From: Propionibacteriaceae bacterium
GTDB taxonomy: Bacteria; Actinomycetota; Actinomycetes; Propionibacteriales; Propionibacteriaceae
Direction of reading: 5' to 3'
Assembly: GCA_016717345.1 (NCBI GenBank)
Contig: JADKFR010000004.1
Coordinates: 248,001 to 312,000, forward strand
DNA: 64,000 bases
A program made the position numbers and the translations under genes. The first letter of the stretch is position 1; each line of letters begins with the position of its first letter. The notes under the pieces were generated by a model. It saw only the letters and a program-made list of their open reading frames with translations, did no database searches and had not been told where the DNA came from. Shown in pieces: positions 50,041 to 60,943 of the stretch.

Positions 50041-50079
50041 GACAGCGCCGGTCCCACCTCGGGTGGGGCCGGCGCTGTC
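50041..50079 (+). terminator. Terminator after tuf
   Basis: 18-bp stem with one G-T pair (arms 50041-50058 and 50062-50079), loop TCG. It ends the rpsL to tuf unit. Confidence 0.75.
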
Positions 50080-50171
50080 GTCCATTCGCAGACCCGCTCG
50101 GGAGCAACCGACGTGCACCGCCTGACACACCCAAGGACCTCCACGGCTCACGACCGCCTCGCCGGACCGGC

Positions 50172-50687
50172 ATGACGATCCACAGCGAGCACCCGTTCGC
50201 CGATCCCGAGCACGCCCGCGACAGCGTCCGTCGACTGCGCGGACGGCTGGTGAGCGGGGTCACCCTGTGGTGCGCGGGCTCCACGCCGGCGGGGTGGGCC
50301 GGTCTGACCGTTTCCTCCCTGATGGTCGCCAACGGGGAACCACCGCGGGTGCTGGTCCTGCTGGACCCGCTGAGTGACCTGACCGATGTGCTGGGAGGGA
50401 CCGCGAAGGCGGCAGTCAGCGTGCTTGCCCACCCACATCGGGCGCTCGCAGAACAGTTTGCCGGTCAGGCCCCGGCGCCGGGCGGGAGGTTCGCGCAGGC
50501 TCCTTTCTGCCAGACGGGCTGGGGACCCGTGCTGGCGTCCGCGGGCACCTGGGCGGGGGTGAGGGTGGAATCAACCACAGCGCTGGGCTGGTCGAATCTG
50601 GTCACCTGCGTGCTGGAGCATGTCGAACTGGGCGACGATACCGATCCGCTGATCCACTTCCGGGGCCGCTACCCGCGGCTGCGCTGA
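50172..50687 (+). CDS. Flavin reductase-like (FMN-binding split barrel) protein
   Basis: 171 residues resembling the flavin reductase-like family that supplies FMNH2 to monooxygenases. VSGVTLWCAGSTPAGWAGLTVSSLMV and PPRVLVLLDPLSDLTDVL are the usual FMN-contact segments. No partner oxygenase is nearby. The start ATG at 50172 has only a weak purine stretch upstream. It ends three bases from the convergent sugar kinase. Confidence 0.75.
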   Translation: MTIHSEHPFADPEHARDSVRRLRGRLVSGVTLWCAGSTPAGWAGLTVSSLMVANGEPPRVLVLLDPLSDLTDVLGGTAKAAVSVLAHPHRALAEQFAGQAPAPGGRFAQAPFCQTGWGPVLASAGTWAGVRVESTTALGWSNLVTCVLEHVELGDDTDPLIHFRGRYPRLR

Positions 50688-50690
50688 GCC

Positions 50691-51602
50691 TCAGAGTTCG
50701 GCCCGGGTGGGCGGGTTGGCGCCTGCCCGCGAGACGGTGATGGCCGCGCACGCCATGGCGCGTTCCACCGCCGGGGCGATGTCCTCCCAGGTGGCCTCCG
50801 CGAGCCGCTCCCGAGCATCCGTCCCACCCAGCAGCCCGGCGTCCAGCAGCCCCGAGATGAACCCGGACATGAAGGAATCCCCAGCCCCCACGGTGTCGAT
50901 GACGACGACGCGGGCTGCGGGCCTCTGGTGAAGCTCGCCCCCCACCAGCACCAGCAGATCGCTGCCGCCCCTGGTGGCGGCGACCACGCGTGGTCCCAGC
51001 GCCGACCAGCCCCGCAGCACGTCGGCGATGTCCTCGCCCGGGTACAGCCAGGCGATGTCCTCGTCCGAGGCCTTGACGACGTCGCTGAGCCCGATCAGGG
51101 TTTCGATGACGGGCCGTGCCTGCTCGGGGCTGCCCATCAACGTGGGTCGCGCGTTGGGGTCGTAGGAGACGGTGGAGTGTTGTCTGGCCGCCCGCACGAT
51201 CGCCAGGACCGCCGTGCCCCCCGGCTGGAGCGTCGCGGCGATCGAACCGGTGTGCACATGACTGCCCGCCGGCACCGGGAGTGTGGGGTCGAGTTCCCAC
51301 TCGAGGTCGAACTCGTAGGTGGCCACGCCAGCGGCGTCCAACGTCGCCTGAGCCGTGGGTGTCCTGGCCGCCGACGTGCTGCCAGGGGCGAGGTCGACCT
51401 GTTCTGCGGCCAGAAGTTCGGCGATGCGGGTCCCACGCGCGTCGGTGCCGATGTGGGTGGCCAGATCGGTCGGGTGCCCAAGTCGGGCCAGACCGATCGC
51501 AACGTTGGCGGGGCTACCTCCGACGTGTTCGACGCTCGGGCCGTCCACGGGGACGACGATGTCGATCAGGGCCTCGCCGATGGCGGTGACGTGAGCGCTC
51601 AT
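50691..51602 (-). CDS. PfkB family carbohydrate kinase (fructokinase-like)
   Basis: 303 residues. The N-terminal HVGGSPANVAIGLARLG (sugar binding) and the C-terminal ATP/anion-hole motif DTVGAGDSFMSGFISGLL with the catalytic Asp are clear. The substrate may be fructose or a related ketose; not decidable. I choose the ATG at 51602: a TAGGGT -10 box (51615-51610) would start transcription one base before it. A codon further 5' is the alternative. Confidence 0.88.
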   Translation of the reverse strand: MSAHVTAIGEALIDIVVPVDGPSVEHVGGSPANVAIGLARLGHPTDLATHIGTDARGTRIAELLAAEQVDLAPGSTSAARTPTAQATLDAAGVATYEFDLEWELDPTLPVPAGSHVHTGSIAATLQPGGTAVLAIVRAARQHSTVSYDPNARPTLMGSPEQARPVIETLIGLSDVVKASDEDIAWLYPGEDIADVLRGWSALGPRVVAATRGGSDLLVLVGGELHQRPAARVVVIDTVGAGDSFMSGFISGLLDAGLLGGTDARERLAEATWEDIAPAVERAMACAAITVSRAGANPPTRAEL

Positions 51603-51609
51603 GGGTGTC

Positions 51610-51615
51610 ACCCTA
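51610..51615 (-). promoter_or_regulatory. -10 box, leaderless promoter of the sugar kinase
   Basis: TAGGGT on the minus strand; predicted start 51603, next to the ATG at 51602. Confidence 0.45.
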
Positions 51616-51716
51616 GACGCCGGACGATCCCACGGGCAGCCGGTTCGTCAGGATTCCCGGCCCCGGAGGATGAGCAGGACCGCCGTGAGCTTGTCAGGCG
51701 CGGTGGGGGCACAGCC

Positions 51717-51986
51717 TCAGCCGGCGAGGATGCGGGCCTTCTTCGCCTCGAACTCGGCATCGGTCAGGACCCCGGCCGCCCTGAGCTCGCCCAACTGGGT
51801 GAGCAGCGCGAGTTGGTGAGCCATGGCGTCGTTGCCCGTGCCCGGTGGGGCTGTCGGCGGCGCTGCTGGCGGTGTGGACGCCGCGGCCTGGTCCTGAGCC
51901 GCCCAGCGCTGCGCTTGTCGTCGCTGCACGCGTCCGTGGACCGAGCTTGCCACTGCCACCCGCCCTGCGGTCCTGAGAAGTCCCAT
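51717..51986 (-). CDS. SHOCT domain-containing small protein
   Basis: 89 residues. An N-terminal MGLLRTAGRVAVASSVHGRV and a proline/alanine linker are followed by a C-terminal SHOCT module (ALLTQLGELRAAGVLTDAEF, then EAKKARILAG). Such modules are short helical tails of unknown function, often on membrane or stress proteins. GGAG stands eight bases before the ATG. It is followed 16 bases upstream by the DUF6325 gene, a common actinobacterial pair. Confidence 0.75.
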   Translation of the reverse strand: MGLLRTAGRVAVASSVHGRVQRRQAQRWAAQDQAAASTPPAAPPTAPPGTGNDAMAHQLALLTQLGELRAAGVLTDAEFEAKKARILAG

Positions 51987-52002
51987 GTCAGCTCCGTCCT
52001 GG

Positions 52003-52449
52003 TCAGTCGTCTTCGGTGGCCGCAAGGGCCTTTTCGAGGTCCTCTAGCCCCAAGGAGCCATCCGCGATCACGCGTGAGCCGTGCGCCTCGAAGGACTGGA
52101 TGGTGGGCAGCAACGCCGTGTGCTCGATCAGCAGCACGGCGATTGTCGTTCCCACCTCGATCTCGGCCAACAACTCGACGATGTCGTCATCGTCGAGTAG
52201 GCCACTGCAGGCCCCCTCGAAGGCGGGCAGTTCGAACCCGATCGCCTCTGGGAGGTCTGCTGCGTCCAGGACCTCGGCCTCGTCCTCGGCTGTGCGGTGG
52301 ATGAATTCCAGGTCGAGCACCCGCACCGTGTGGGCATCGACCGCGGCGAGCAGCGAGTCCCAGGGCGCTGCGGAGGCGACGGCGGGAACGTCGATGGCGA
52401 TGATCTCAACCGGGCCGAGATGATCGGCCAACCACTGCTCGTGCGTCAT
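52003..52449 (-). CDS. DUF6325-like protein (function unknown)
   Basis: 148 residues, acidic, soluble. It looks like the DUF6325/DUF1269-type proteins that accompany SHOCT genes in actinobacteria: GPVEIIAIDVP at the N-terminus, then LDLEFIHRTAEDEAEVLDA and VGTTIAVLLIEHTALLP. No catalytic motif is visible. ATG at 52449. Confidence 0.7.
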   Translation of the reverse strand: MTHEQWLADHLGPVEIIAIDVPAVASAAPWDSLLAAVDAHTVRVLDLEFIHRTAEDEAEVLDAADLPEAIGFELPAFEGACSGLLDDDDIVELLAEIEVGTTIAVLLIEHTALLPTIQSFEAHGSRVIADGSLGLEDLEKALAATEDD

Positions 52450-52488
52450 GACTGAAGCATAGGCAGCCGGACCAGCCTCGGGGGCGGG

Positions 52489-54171
52489 TCAGCCCTGACG
52501 GCGCTGGATGGCCGCCCATTCGTCGCGCAGGCCGACCGTACGGTGGAACAGCAGTGGCGTGTCCGAGTCGTGAGCGAAGTACCCGAGTCTCTCGAACTGC
52601 ACGACCTGACCAGGCGGTGTCGCTGCCAGCGCGGCTTCCGCCTTGGCCCCGTCGAGCAGGGTTCGGGACTGCGGGTTGAGGTCATCCAACGCCTCCCCGG
52701 TTGACTCGCCGGGAACGGGCGCCGTGAACAGTCGGTCATACAGCGCAACCGTCACCTCCACCGCGTGTCTCGCCGACACCCAATGCATGGTCGACTTCAC
52801 CTTTCGGCCATCGGGGGCGTCGCCGCCCCGGGTGGCTGGGTCGTAGCTGGCGTGGACGGTGACGATCTCTCCCTCGGCGTCCTTGTCAACGGCTGTTGCG
52901 GTCACCAGAAAAGCGCCGCGCAACCGCACTTCCCGGCCCACCGAGAGGCGGAAGAACTTGGGTGGCGGCACCTCGGCGAAATCCTCGCGTTCGATGAACA
53001 GTTCACCGCTGAAGGCCACCGAGCGTGAGCCGTCGGCCGGATTCTCCGGGTTGTTGGCGACTTCGAAGTACTGCGTCACGGGTTCGCCGGACTCGTCGAT
53101 CGGCCAGTTGTCGATGACCAGCCGCAACGGACGGAGCACGGCCATGCGCCGCTGCGCCGTCGTGTTCAGGTGCCGCCGGACGGACGACTCCAGCGCCTCA
53201 ATGCTCTGGCGGCTGTTGGTTCGAGTGGTGCCGATCTCGGAACAGAAGGCGCGGATGGCCGCCGGCGGATAGCCGCGGCGGCGCAGGCCGCGCAAGGTCG
53301 GCATCCTCGGGTCGTCCCAGCCGTCCACCACGCCGTCGGCGACCAGCTTGGCCAGCCGGCGCTTGCTGGTGATCGTGTGGGTGAACTCGAGCCGGGCGAA
53401 CTCGATCTGACGTGGAGCTTCGGCCGGCAACGTCAGGTGGGCCAGGTACCAGTCGTAGAGCGGTCGGTGGGTGTCGAACTCCAGCGTGCAGATGGAGTGG
53501 GTGACTCCCTCGATCGCGTCGCTCTGGCCGTGGGCCCAGTCGTAGGTGGGGTAGATGCACCACTGGTCGCCGGTGCGGAAGTGGTGGCGGTGCCGGATCC
53601 GGTACATCACCGGGTCGCGCAGGGCCATGTTCTCGTGGTTCATATCGATCTTCGCGCGGAGCACCCGGGAGCCGTCGGCGAACTCCCCGGCGCGCATTCG
53701 CCGGAAGAGATCGAGATTCTCCTCGACGGTGCGCGTCCGGTAGGGGCTGTCGCTGCCGGGTCTTCCGAAGCCCCCCCGCTGCGCGGAGATGGTCTCGATG
53801 TCCTGGTCGTCCACGAAGGCCAGATCGCGGGCGATGAGTTCCTCGGCCCAGTCGTAGAGCTGGCCGAAGTAGTCGGAGGCGTGTAGCAGCCGGTCGGGAC
53901 GGAACCCGAGCCATGCGATGTCAGCCACGATCGATTCGACGAACTCCGTCTCTTCGGTATCGGGGTTGGTGTCATCGAGTCGAAGGTTGCAGCTGCCGCC
54001 GAACTCCTCGGCGGTGCCGAAGTCGACGGTGATCGCCTTCGCGTGACCGATGTGGAGGTAGCCGTTGGGCTCCGGCGGGAAGCGGGTCTGCACCCGGCCG
54101 CCGTAGGTGCCCAGCTCGTTGTCCCGGCGGACGATGTCGCGGATGAAATCGTTGGCAACGGGCTGAGTCAT
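52489..54171 (-). CDS. glnS: Glutaminyl-tRNA synthetase
   Basis: Class I synthetase charging tRNA-Gln directly. 560 residues. FPPEPNGYLHIGHAKAI carries HIGH; the second signature is the ITSKRRLAKLV variant of KMSKS; the two C-terminal beta-barrel domains of GlnRS are present. Many actinobacteria lack GlnRS and amidate Glu-tRNA-Gln instead, so its presence is informative. The ATG at 54171 lies one base after the start expected from a TAACTT -10 box (54184-54179). Confidence 0.93.
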   Translation of the reverse strand: MTQPVANDFIRDIVRRDNELGTYGGRVQTRFPPEPNGYLHIGHAKAITVDFGTAEEFGGSCNLRLDDTNPDTEETEFVESIVADIAWLGFRPDRLLHASDYFGQLYDWAEELIARDLAFVDDQDIETISAQRGGFGRPGSDSPYRTRTVEENLDLFRRMRAGEFADGSRVLRAKIDMNHENMALRDPVMYRIRHRHHFRTGDQWCIYPTYDWAHGQSDAIEGVTHSICTLEFDTHRPLYDWYLAHLTLPAEAPRQIEFARLEFTHTITSKRRLAKLVADGVVDGWDDPRMPTLRGLRRRGYPPAAIRAFCSEIGTTRTNSRQSIEALESSVRRHLNTTAQRRMAVLRPLRLVIDNWPIDESGEPVTQYFEVANNPENPADGSRSVAFSGELFIEREDFAEVPPPKFFRLSVGREVRLRGAFLVTATAVDKDAEGEIVTVHASYDPATRGGDAPDGRKVKSTMHWVSARHAVEVTVALYDRLFTAPVPGESTGEALDDLNPQSRTLLDGAKAEAALAATPPGQVVQFERLGYFAHDSDTPLLFHRTVGLRDEWAAIQRRQG

Positions 54172-54178
54172 GGCCGAA

Positions 54179-54184
54179 AAGTTA
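54179..54184 (-). promoter_or_regulatory. -10 box, leaderless promoter of glnS
   Basis: TAACTT on the minus strand; predicted start 54172, one base before the ATG. Confidence 0.4.
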
Positions 54185-54349
54185 GCACGCTGCCACCGGG
54201 GGCCTGCTGGCGTTGCAGACCGTGACCAGCCCTTCTCGCCCGCGCCCGTCCGCGCGAAGGTGAGTACCCCCTGCTCCCCGTGCTCGCGTGTGGCCCTGAA
54301 CCCGGCATGGGGGCCGCTGGGCGCCCGAGAGTACTCAGCCGGGTTGGAC

Positions 54350-54355
54350 TAGGCT
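54350..54355 (+). promoter_or_regulatory. -10 box, leaderless promoter of gltX
   Basis: TAGGCT; predicted start about 54362, three bases before the ATG at 54365 and after the GTG at 54359. Confidence 0.45.
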
Positions 54356-54364
54356 GACGTGGCC

Positions 54365-55824
<1,460 letters not shown>

Positions 55825-55828
<4 letters not shown>

Positions 55829-56565
55829 TGAGCCACGTGGTCGTGATCTTCGGTGGCCGCAGTGAGATCGGGCTCGCGGTGGCTACCCGCCTTGCGCCCG
55901 GCGCGACTGTGGTGCTTGCGGCTCGACCCGGGTCGCTCTCGCAGGCGGTGGCCGACTGTCGCGCCGCCGGGGCCGGCCGGGTCGAGGTGATTGACTTCGA
56001 CGCCGACGACATCGGTGCGCAGCCGGGAGTGGTCGACGCGATCGAGGCCCGCGTCGGTCCGATCGACGTGGCCGTCCTGGCCTTCGGAATCCTCGGAGAC
56101 CAAGGGAGAGCAGAGCAGGATCCGGCCGCTCTCGCTGCGTTGCTGCACACCGACTTCACGGCACAGGCCACCCTCCTCATGGTGTTGGCCAACCGGATGC
56201 GGTCGCGCGGCAGAGGCTCGCTCGTCGCCTTCTCGTCGGTGGCCGGCCAGCGGGTGCGCCGGGCCAACTTCGCCTATGGCTCCGCCAAAGCCGGGCTGGA
56301 CGGGTTCGCGTCCGGTTTGGCCGACTCGCTGCATGGCAGCGGCGTGCACCTGGTGATCGCTCGCCCGGGCTTCGTGATCGGCAGGATGACCGCAGGGATG
56401 ACCCCTGCGCCGTTCTCGTCCACACCGGAACAGGTGGCCGACGCGGTGGTCTCCCGGATTCGCCGAGGCAGGGGTGTGGAACTGTGGATTCCTTGGCAGC
56501 TACGGGTGTTGTTCGCCATCGCGCACCTGGCTCCGCGTTCGCTGTGGCGTCGTATGCCGCGGTGA
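55825..56565 (+). CDS. SDR family oxidoreductase resembling DprE2
   Basis: 246 residues, NAD(P)-binding short-chain dehydrogenase. VVVIFGGRSEIGLAVATRLA is the cofactor fold; the catalytic Tyr-x-x-x-Lys is in FAYGSAKAGLDGFASGL. VEVIDFDADD, LAFGILGDQG and SSVAGQRVRRANF match DprE2 of mycobacteria (from memory), the reductase that completes epimerisation of decaprenylphosphoryl ribose to arabinose. No dprE1 is next to it, so the role is uncertain. ATG overlaps the gltX stop. The 3' end overlaps the convergent transporter by 292 bases. Confidence 0.78.
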
Positions 56566-57560
56566 AAGGTCGGGGCGGCCTCGGCCGCTTCCAGTTCGTC
56601 CGGAAAGGTGGGCAACCCGGCGGGACGGCGGCCGCTGGCAATCCTGATCAGGACCACGCCCACCATGATGAGCAGGCCCCCCAGGAGCTGGATCGGGCTG
56701 GGGCGCTCGCTCAACAGCAGGACGGCCAGCAGCGCCGCGAAGATCACCTCCGACAGGCTGACGAACGAGGCCAGCCGCTCACCCATGACGGCAATCCCGG
56801 CCACGCCCACCGCGTAGGCAAGTGCGGTCCCGGCCACCACCACCACACTCAGCGGCGCCCACCAGGGCAACTGCCTGCCCATCAGTTCGACCTGAATCAA
56901 CGGCGCGGAATAGGGAAGCAGCCCGAGCAGGATCGCCAGGCCGAGCACCAGCGCGCCGACCGGTAGACCGAAAGCCGGGAGCGCCAACGGGTGAAGCCGG
57001 GTGGGACGCGCCCCCAGCACGAAGTAGGCCGCAGCGCCGATCATGGCGCCGAAGGAGAACAGCATGCCGAGCGGGTCCAGGGTGGCCCCGGTCAGGTCCA
57101 GCACGCACAGCAGCCCCAGCACGCTGGTCAGCGTGCCTGCCAGCACCAGCCCGGAGGGCGCCCGCCGCTGACGCGCCCAGGCCAGGAGCACCAGAGCAAC
57201 CGGGGCCATGTACTCGATGAGCAGCGCCACGCTGACGCTCATCCGCGAGACCGCGGCGAAGTACATCAGCTGGGCGGTGGCCACCGCCAGCGCGCCGAAA
57301 GCGGCAATCGTCCGCCATTCCGCCACGACTTCGAGCAGGCGTCGCCGCATCACCCACAGCCCGGCCGGCAGCAGGAGGATCGCGGCCGCGCAGACCCGCC
57401 AGAATACCGCGGCACCAGGCGTCCACCCGGCGACCAGCAAGGGCCGAACGAAGGGCCCGGACGTGGCGAACGCCAGCGACGCCACCAGCCCGAGCACCAC
57501 CCCCAGGCCCACCCGGACAGTCCGGACGGGCGCCGCTGGTCCCGACGAAGAGGTGCTCAC
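56274..57560 (-). CDS. EamA family (drug/metabolite) transporter with atypical C-terminal tail
   Basis: Ten hydrophobic helices in two EamA repeats over about residues 15-315 (GVVLGLVASLAFATSGPFV, FSFGAMIGAAAYFVLGA, VSLSEVIFAALLAVLLLSER). After IRIASGRRPAG the frame stays open for about 110 more residues without membrane or conserved sequence, running antisense to the end of the SDR gene. Typical members have 290-330 residues, so the tail is probably not conserved; a lost stop or a nearby indel may be the reason. GTG start at 57560. Substrate unknown. Confidence 0.75.
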   Translation of the reverse strand: MSTSSSGPAAPVRTVRVGLGVVLGLVASLAFATSGPFVRPLLVAGWTPGAAVFWRVCAAAILLLPAGLWVMRRRLLEVVAEWRTIAAFGALAVATAQLMYFAAVSRMSVSVALLIEYMAPVALVLLAWARQRRAPSGLVLAGTLTSVLGLLCVLDLTGATLDPLGMLFSFGAMIGAAAYFVLGARPTRLHPLALPAFGLPVGALVLGLAILLGLLPYSAPLIQVELMGRQLPWWAPLSVVVVAGTALAYAVGVAGIAVMGERLASFVSLSEVIFAALLAVLLLSERPSPIQLLGGLLIMVGVVLIRIASGRRPAGLPTFPDELEAAEAAPTFHRGIRRHSERGARCAMANNTRSCQGIHSSTPLPRRIRETTASATCSGVDENGAGVIPAVILPITKPGRAITRCTPLPCSESAKPDANPSSPALAEP

Positions 57561-57823
57561 GCGGGCAATCGTGCACCAGGGTTCGGTGATTTGGCATGAC
57601 AGGCCGGCTCATGGGAAGATCGACAGGTTGCTCCGACGGGGACGCCTGCCCAGGCGGCCCTCTCGGTAAGTCTGGCGCTCGTGTGCCGGGCCCTACCACG
57701 ACCCACTCACACTCGGTCATGTGCGGCCCAGAACAGGCCCGACACGCCCGACCCCGGGGGTCGGAGCGACAGCTCCATCGGAAGATGCACCGACAGAGCA
57801 CCGACGACAAGAAGGACGAACCA
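57561..57823 (+). other. Leader region of the S10 operon
   Basis: 263 bases between the divergent transporter and rpsJ. No gene is supported. A small hairpin (CGCCTG/CAGGCG, 57643-57656) is present but no clear -35/-10 pair; the S10 promoter is presumably here. GAAGGACG precedes rpsJ. Confidence 0.4.
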
Positions 57824-58135
57824 GTGGCGGGACAGAAGATCCGGATTCGACTCCGGGCTTACGACCACGAGGTCATCGACTCCTCGGCGAAGAAGATCGT
57901 CGACACCGTGACCCGAACCGGCGCCAAGGTGGCAGGCCCCGTGCCGCTGCCGACCGAGAAGAACGTGTTCTGCGTGATCCGTTCTCCCCACAAGTACAAG
58001 GACAGCCGCGAGCACTTCGAGATGCGCACGCACAAGCGGCTGATCGACATCCTCGACCCGACGCCGAAGACCGTCGACTCGCTCATGCGACTCGACCTTC
58101 CGGCCGGTGTCGACATCGAGATCAAGCTTCCGTGA
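57824..58135 (+). CDS. rpsJ: 30S ribosomal protein S10
   Basis: 103 residues. AGQKIRIRLRAYDHEVIDSS, GPVPLPTEKNVFCVIRSPH and FEMRTHKRLIDI are diagnostic. GTG start nine or so bases after GAAGGACG. First gene of the S10 operon; also NusE in antitermination complexes. Confidence 0.97.
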   Translation: MAGQKIRIRLRAYDHEVIDSSAKKIVDTVTRTGAKVAGPVPLPTEKNVFCVIRSPHKYKDSREHFEMRTHKRLIDILDPTPKTVDSLMRLDLPAGVDIEIKLP

Positions 58136-58143
58136 GGTCACCC

Positions 58144-58803
58144 GTGAAGAGCGAACGAAACGTGAAGGGCCTGCTGGGCACCAAGCTCGGCATGACCCAG
58201 GTCTGGAACGAGCAGAACCAGGTCGTCCCGGTCACCGTCATCCAGGCGGGCCCGTGTGTCGTGACCCAGGTCCGCACCCCGGATGTGGACGGCTACGCGG
58301 CCGTGCAACTCGGGTTCGGGGCGATCCGGGCAAAGTCGGTCACCAAGCCCGCCGCGGGCCACTTCGAGCGCGCCGGGGTCACCCCCCGCAAGCACCTCGT
58401 CGAGCTGCGCACCTCGGACGCGAGCACGTACACCCTGGGCCAGGAGCTCAACGCCGACGTCTTCGCCTCTGGTGAGATCGTCGACGTGACCGGCGTCAGC
58501 AAGGGCAAGGGCACCGCCGGCGTCATGAAGCGCCACGGCTTCCACGGCCTGCGCGCCAGCCACGGTGTGCACCGCAAGCACCGCTCGCCGGGCTCGATCG
58601 GCGCCTGCGCGACCCCGTCCCATGTCTTCAAGGGCACCCGGATGGCCGGCCGGATGGGCGTCGAGAAGGTGACCGTCCAGAACCTCACCATCCACGCCGT
58701 CGACGCCGAGCGCGGGCTGATCCTGGTCAAGGGCTCCGTGCCCGGCCCCAAGGGCTCCCTGGTCGTGGTGCGCACGGCCGCCAAGAAGGGAGCTCAGGCA
58801 TGA
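58144..58803 (+). CDS. rplC: 50S ribosomal protein L3
   Basis: 219 residues. KGLLGTKLGMTQVWNEQNQV at the N-terminus, KGKGTAGVMKRHGFHG and GSIGACATPSHVFKGTRMAG further on are diagnostic. GTG start eight bases after rpsJ. ATGA overlap with rplD. Confidence 0.96.
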   Translation: MKSERNVKGLLGTKLGMTQVWNEQNQVVPVTVIQAGPCVVTQVRTPDVDGYAAVQLGFGAIRAKSVTKPAAGHFERAGVTPRKHLVELRTSDASTYTLGQELNADVFASGEIVDVTGVSKGKGTAGVMKRHGFHGLRASHGVHRKHRSPGSIGACATPSHVFKGTRMAGRMGVEKVTVQNLTIHAVDAERGLILVKGSVPGPKGSLVVVRTAAKKGAQA

Positions 58804-59451
58804 GCGAAACCAGAACGGTGCCGGTGATCGGCACCAAGGCTGACACCGTCGAATTGCCGGCCAAGGACTTCGACGTCCAGACCAACGTGCCGCTGATCCA
58901 CCAGGTCGTCGTGGCCCAGCAGGCCGCGGCCCGCCAGGGCACGCACTCCACCAAGACCCGCGGCGAAGTCCGCGGCGGTGGCAAGAAGCCGTGGCGCCAG
59001 AAGGGCACCGGCCGCGCCCGTCAGGGTTCGCGCCGCGCCCCGCAGTGGACCGGCGGTGGCGTCGTCCACGGCCCGCAGCCGCGTGACTACGCCCAGCGCA
59101 CGCCCAAGAAGATGATCGCCGCCGCCCTGCGCGGTGCGCTGTCCGACCGGGCCCGCAACGGCAACGTCCACGTCATCGAGGCCATCGTGGCCGGTGAGAC
59201 CCCGTCCACCAAGGCAGCGCTGCAGGCCCTGAGCGGAATCGGCGGCGCCAAGCTGCTGGTGGTGCTCGGCCGTGACGAGGACGTGGCCTGGCTGAGCCTG
59301 CGCAACGTTCCCAGCGTTCATGCCCTGGCCGTCGATCAGTTGAATGCCTACGACGTGCTGGTCAGCGACGACGTGCTCTTCACCACCGCCGCTCTGGCAG
59401 CGTTCACCGGCCGGCGAGGCGTCCACCGAGACCGAGGAGGACGCGAAGTGA
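58800..59451 (+). CDS. rplD: 50S ribosomal protein L4 (apparent frameshift near the 3' end)
   Basis: About 216 residues once corrected. GEVRGGGKKPWRQKGTGRAR and QWTGGGVVHGPQPRDY are the L4 core. Near 59410 the frame changes: as written it reads through into rplW, but one base fewer gives the tail GEASTETEEDAK and a TGA at 59449-59451 that overlaps the rplW GTG (GTGA). This normal ending shows a one-base insertion, probably an error. Confidence 0.93.
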
Positions 59452-59754
59452 GCGATCTCAAGATCCGCGACCACCGCGACATTCTGCTCGCCCCGGTCGT
59501 CAGCGAGAAGAGCTACGGCCTGCTCGACGAGAACAAGTACACGTTCCTCGTCGCCCGACGCCAACAAGACCGAGATCAAGATCGCCGTCGAGTCGGTGTT
59601 CGGCGTCAAGGTCACCGGCGTCAACACCATCAACCGCATCGGCAAGCGCAAGCGGACCCGCGCCGGCTGGGGCAAGCGTCCCGACACCAAGCGGGCCATC
59701 GTGAGCATCGCCGAAGGGCAGCGCATCGACATCTTCTCGGGCCCGGTGGCCTGA
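59448..59754 (+). CDS. rplW: 50S ribosomal protein L23 (apparent frameshift)
   Basis: About 102 residues. SDLKIRDHRDILLAPVVSEK and LLDENKYTFLVA are read in one frame; ANKTEIKIAVESVFGVKV to the C-terminal IDIFSGPVA are in the next. The shift lies in the CCC at 59554-59556 (one base too many, or two missing). GTG start seven bases after GAGGAGG. Exit-tunnel protein that docks SRP and trigger factor. Confidence 0.92.
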
Positions 59755-59778
59755 GAGCTGGGATAGGACAACGAACTC

Positions 59779-60614
<836 letters not shown>

Positions 60615-60634
60615 TTGGACAGGTGGACTAGAAC

Positions 60635-60915
60635 ATGCCACGCAGCCTGAAGAAGGGCCCCTTCGTCGACGACCATCTACTCAAGAAGGTCGACGTCCAG
60701 AACGAGAAGGGCACCAAGCAGGTCATCAAGACCTGGTCGCGGCGCTCGATGATCATCCCGACATGATCGGCCACACCATCGCGGTGCACGACGGCCGCAA
60801 GCACGTCCCGGTGTTCGTCACCGAGTCGATGATCGGTCACAAGCTGGGCGAGTTCGCCCCCACCCGCACCTACCGCGGGCACATCAAGGAAGACAAGAAG
60901 TCGCGCCGCCGCTGA
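60635..60915 (+). CDS. rpsS: 30S ribosomal protein S19 (apparent frameshift)
   Basis: 93 residues once corrected. MPRSLKKGPFVDDHLLKKV and TWSRRSMIIP are followed, after one missing base in the C-run at 60756-60758, by DMIGHTIAVHDGRKHVPVFV and GEFAPTRTYRGH. As written it stops at a TGA (60764). Probably a homopolymer error. Confidence 0.93.
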
Positions 60916-60943
60916 GTGGGCGAGAAGAGGAATTGATCTACAC

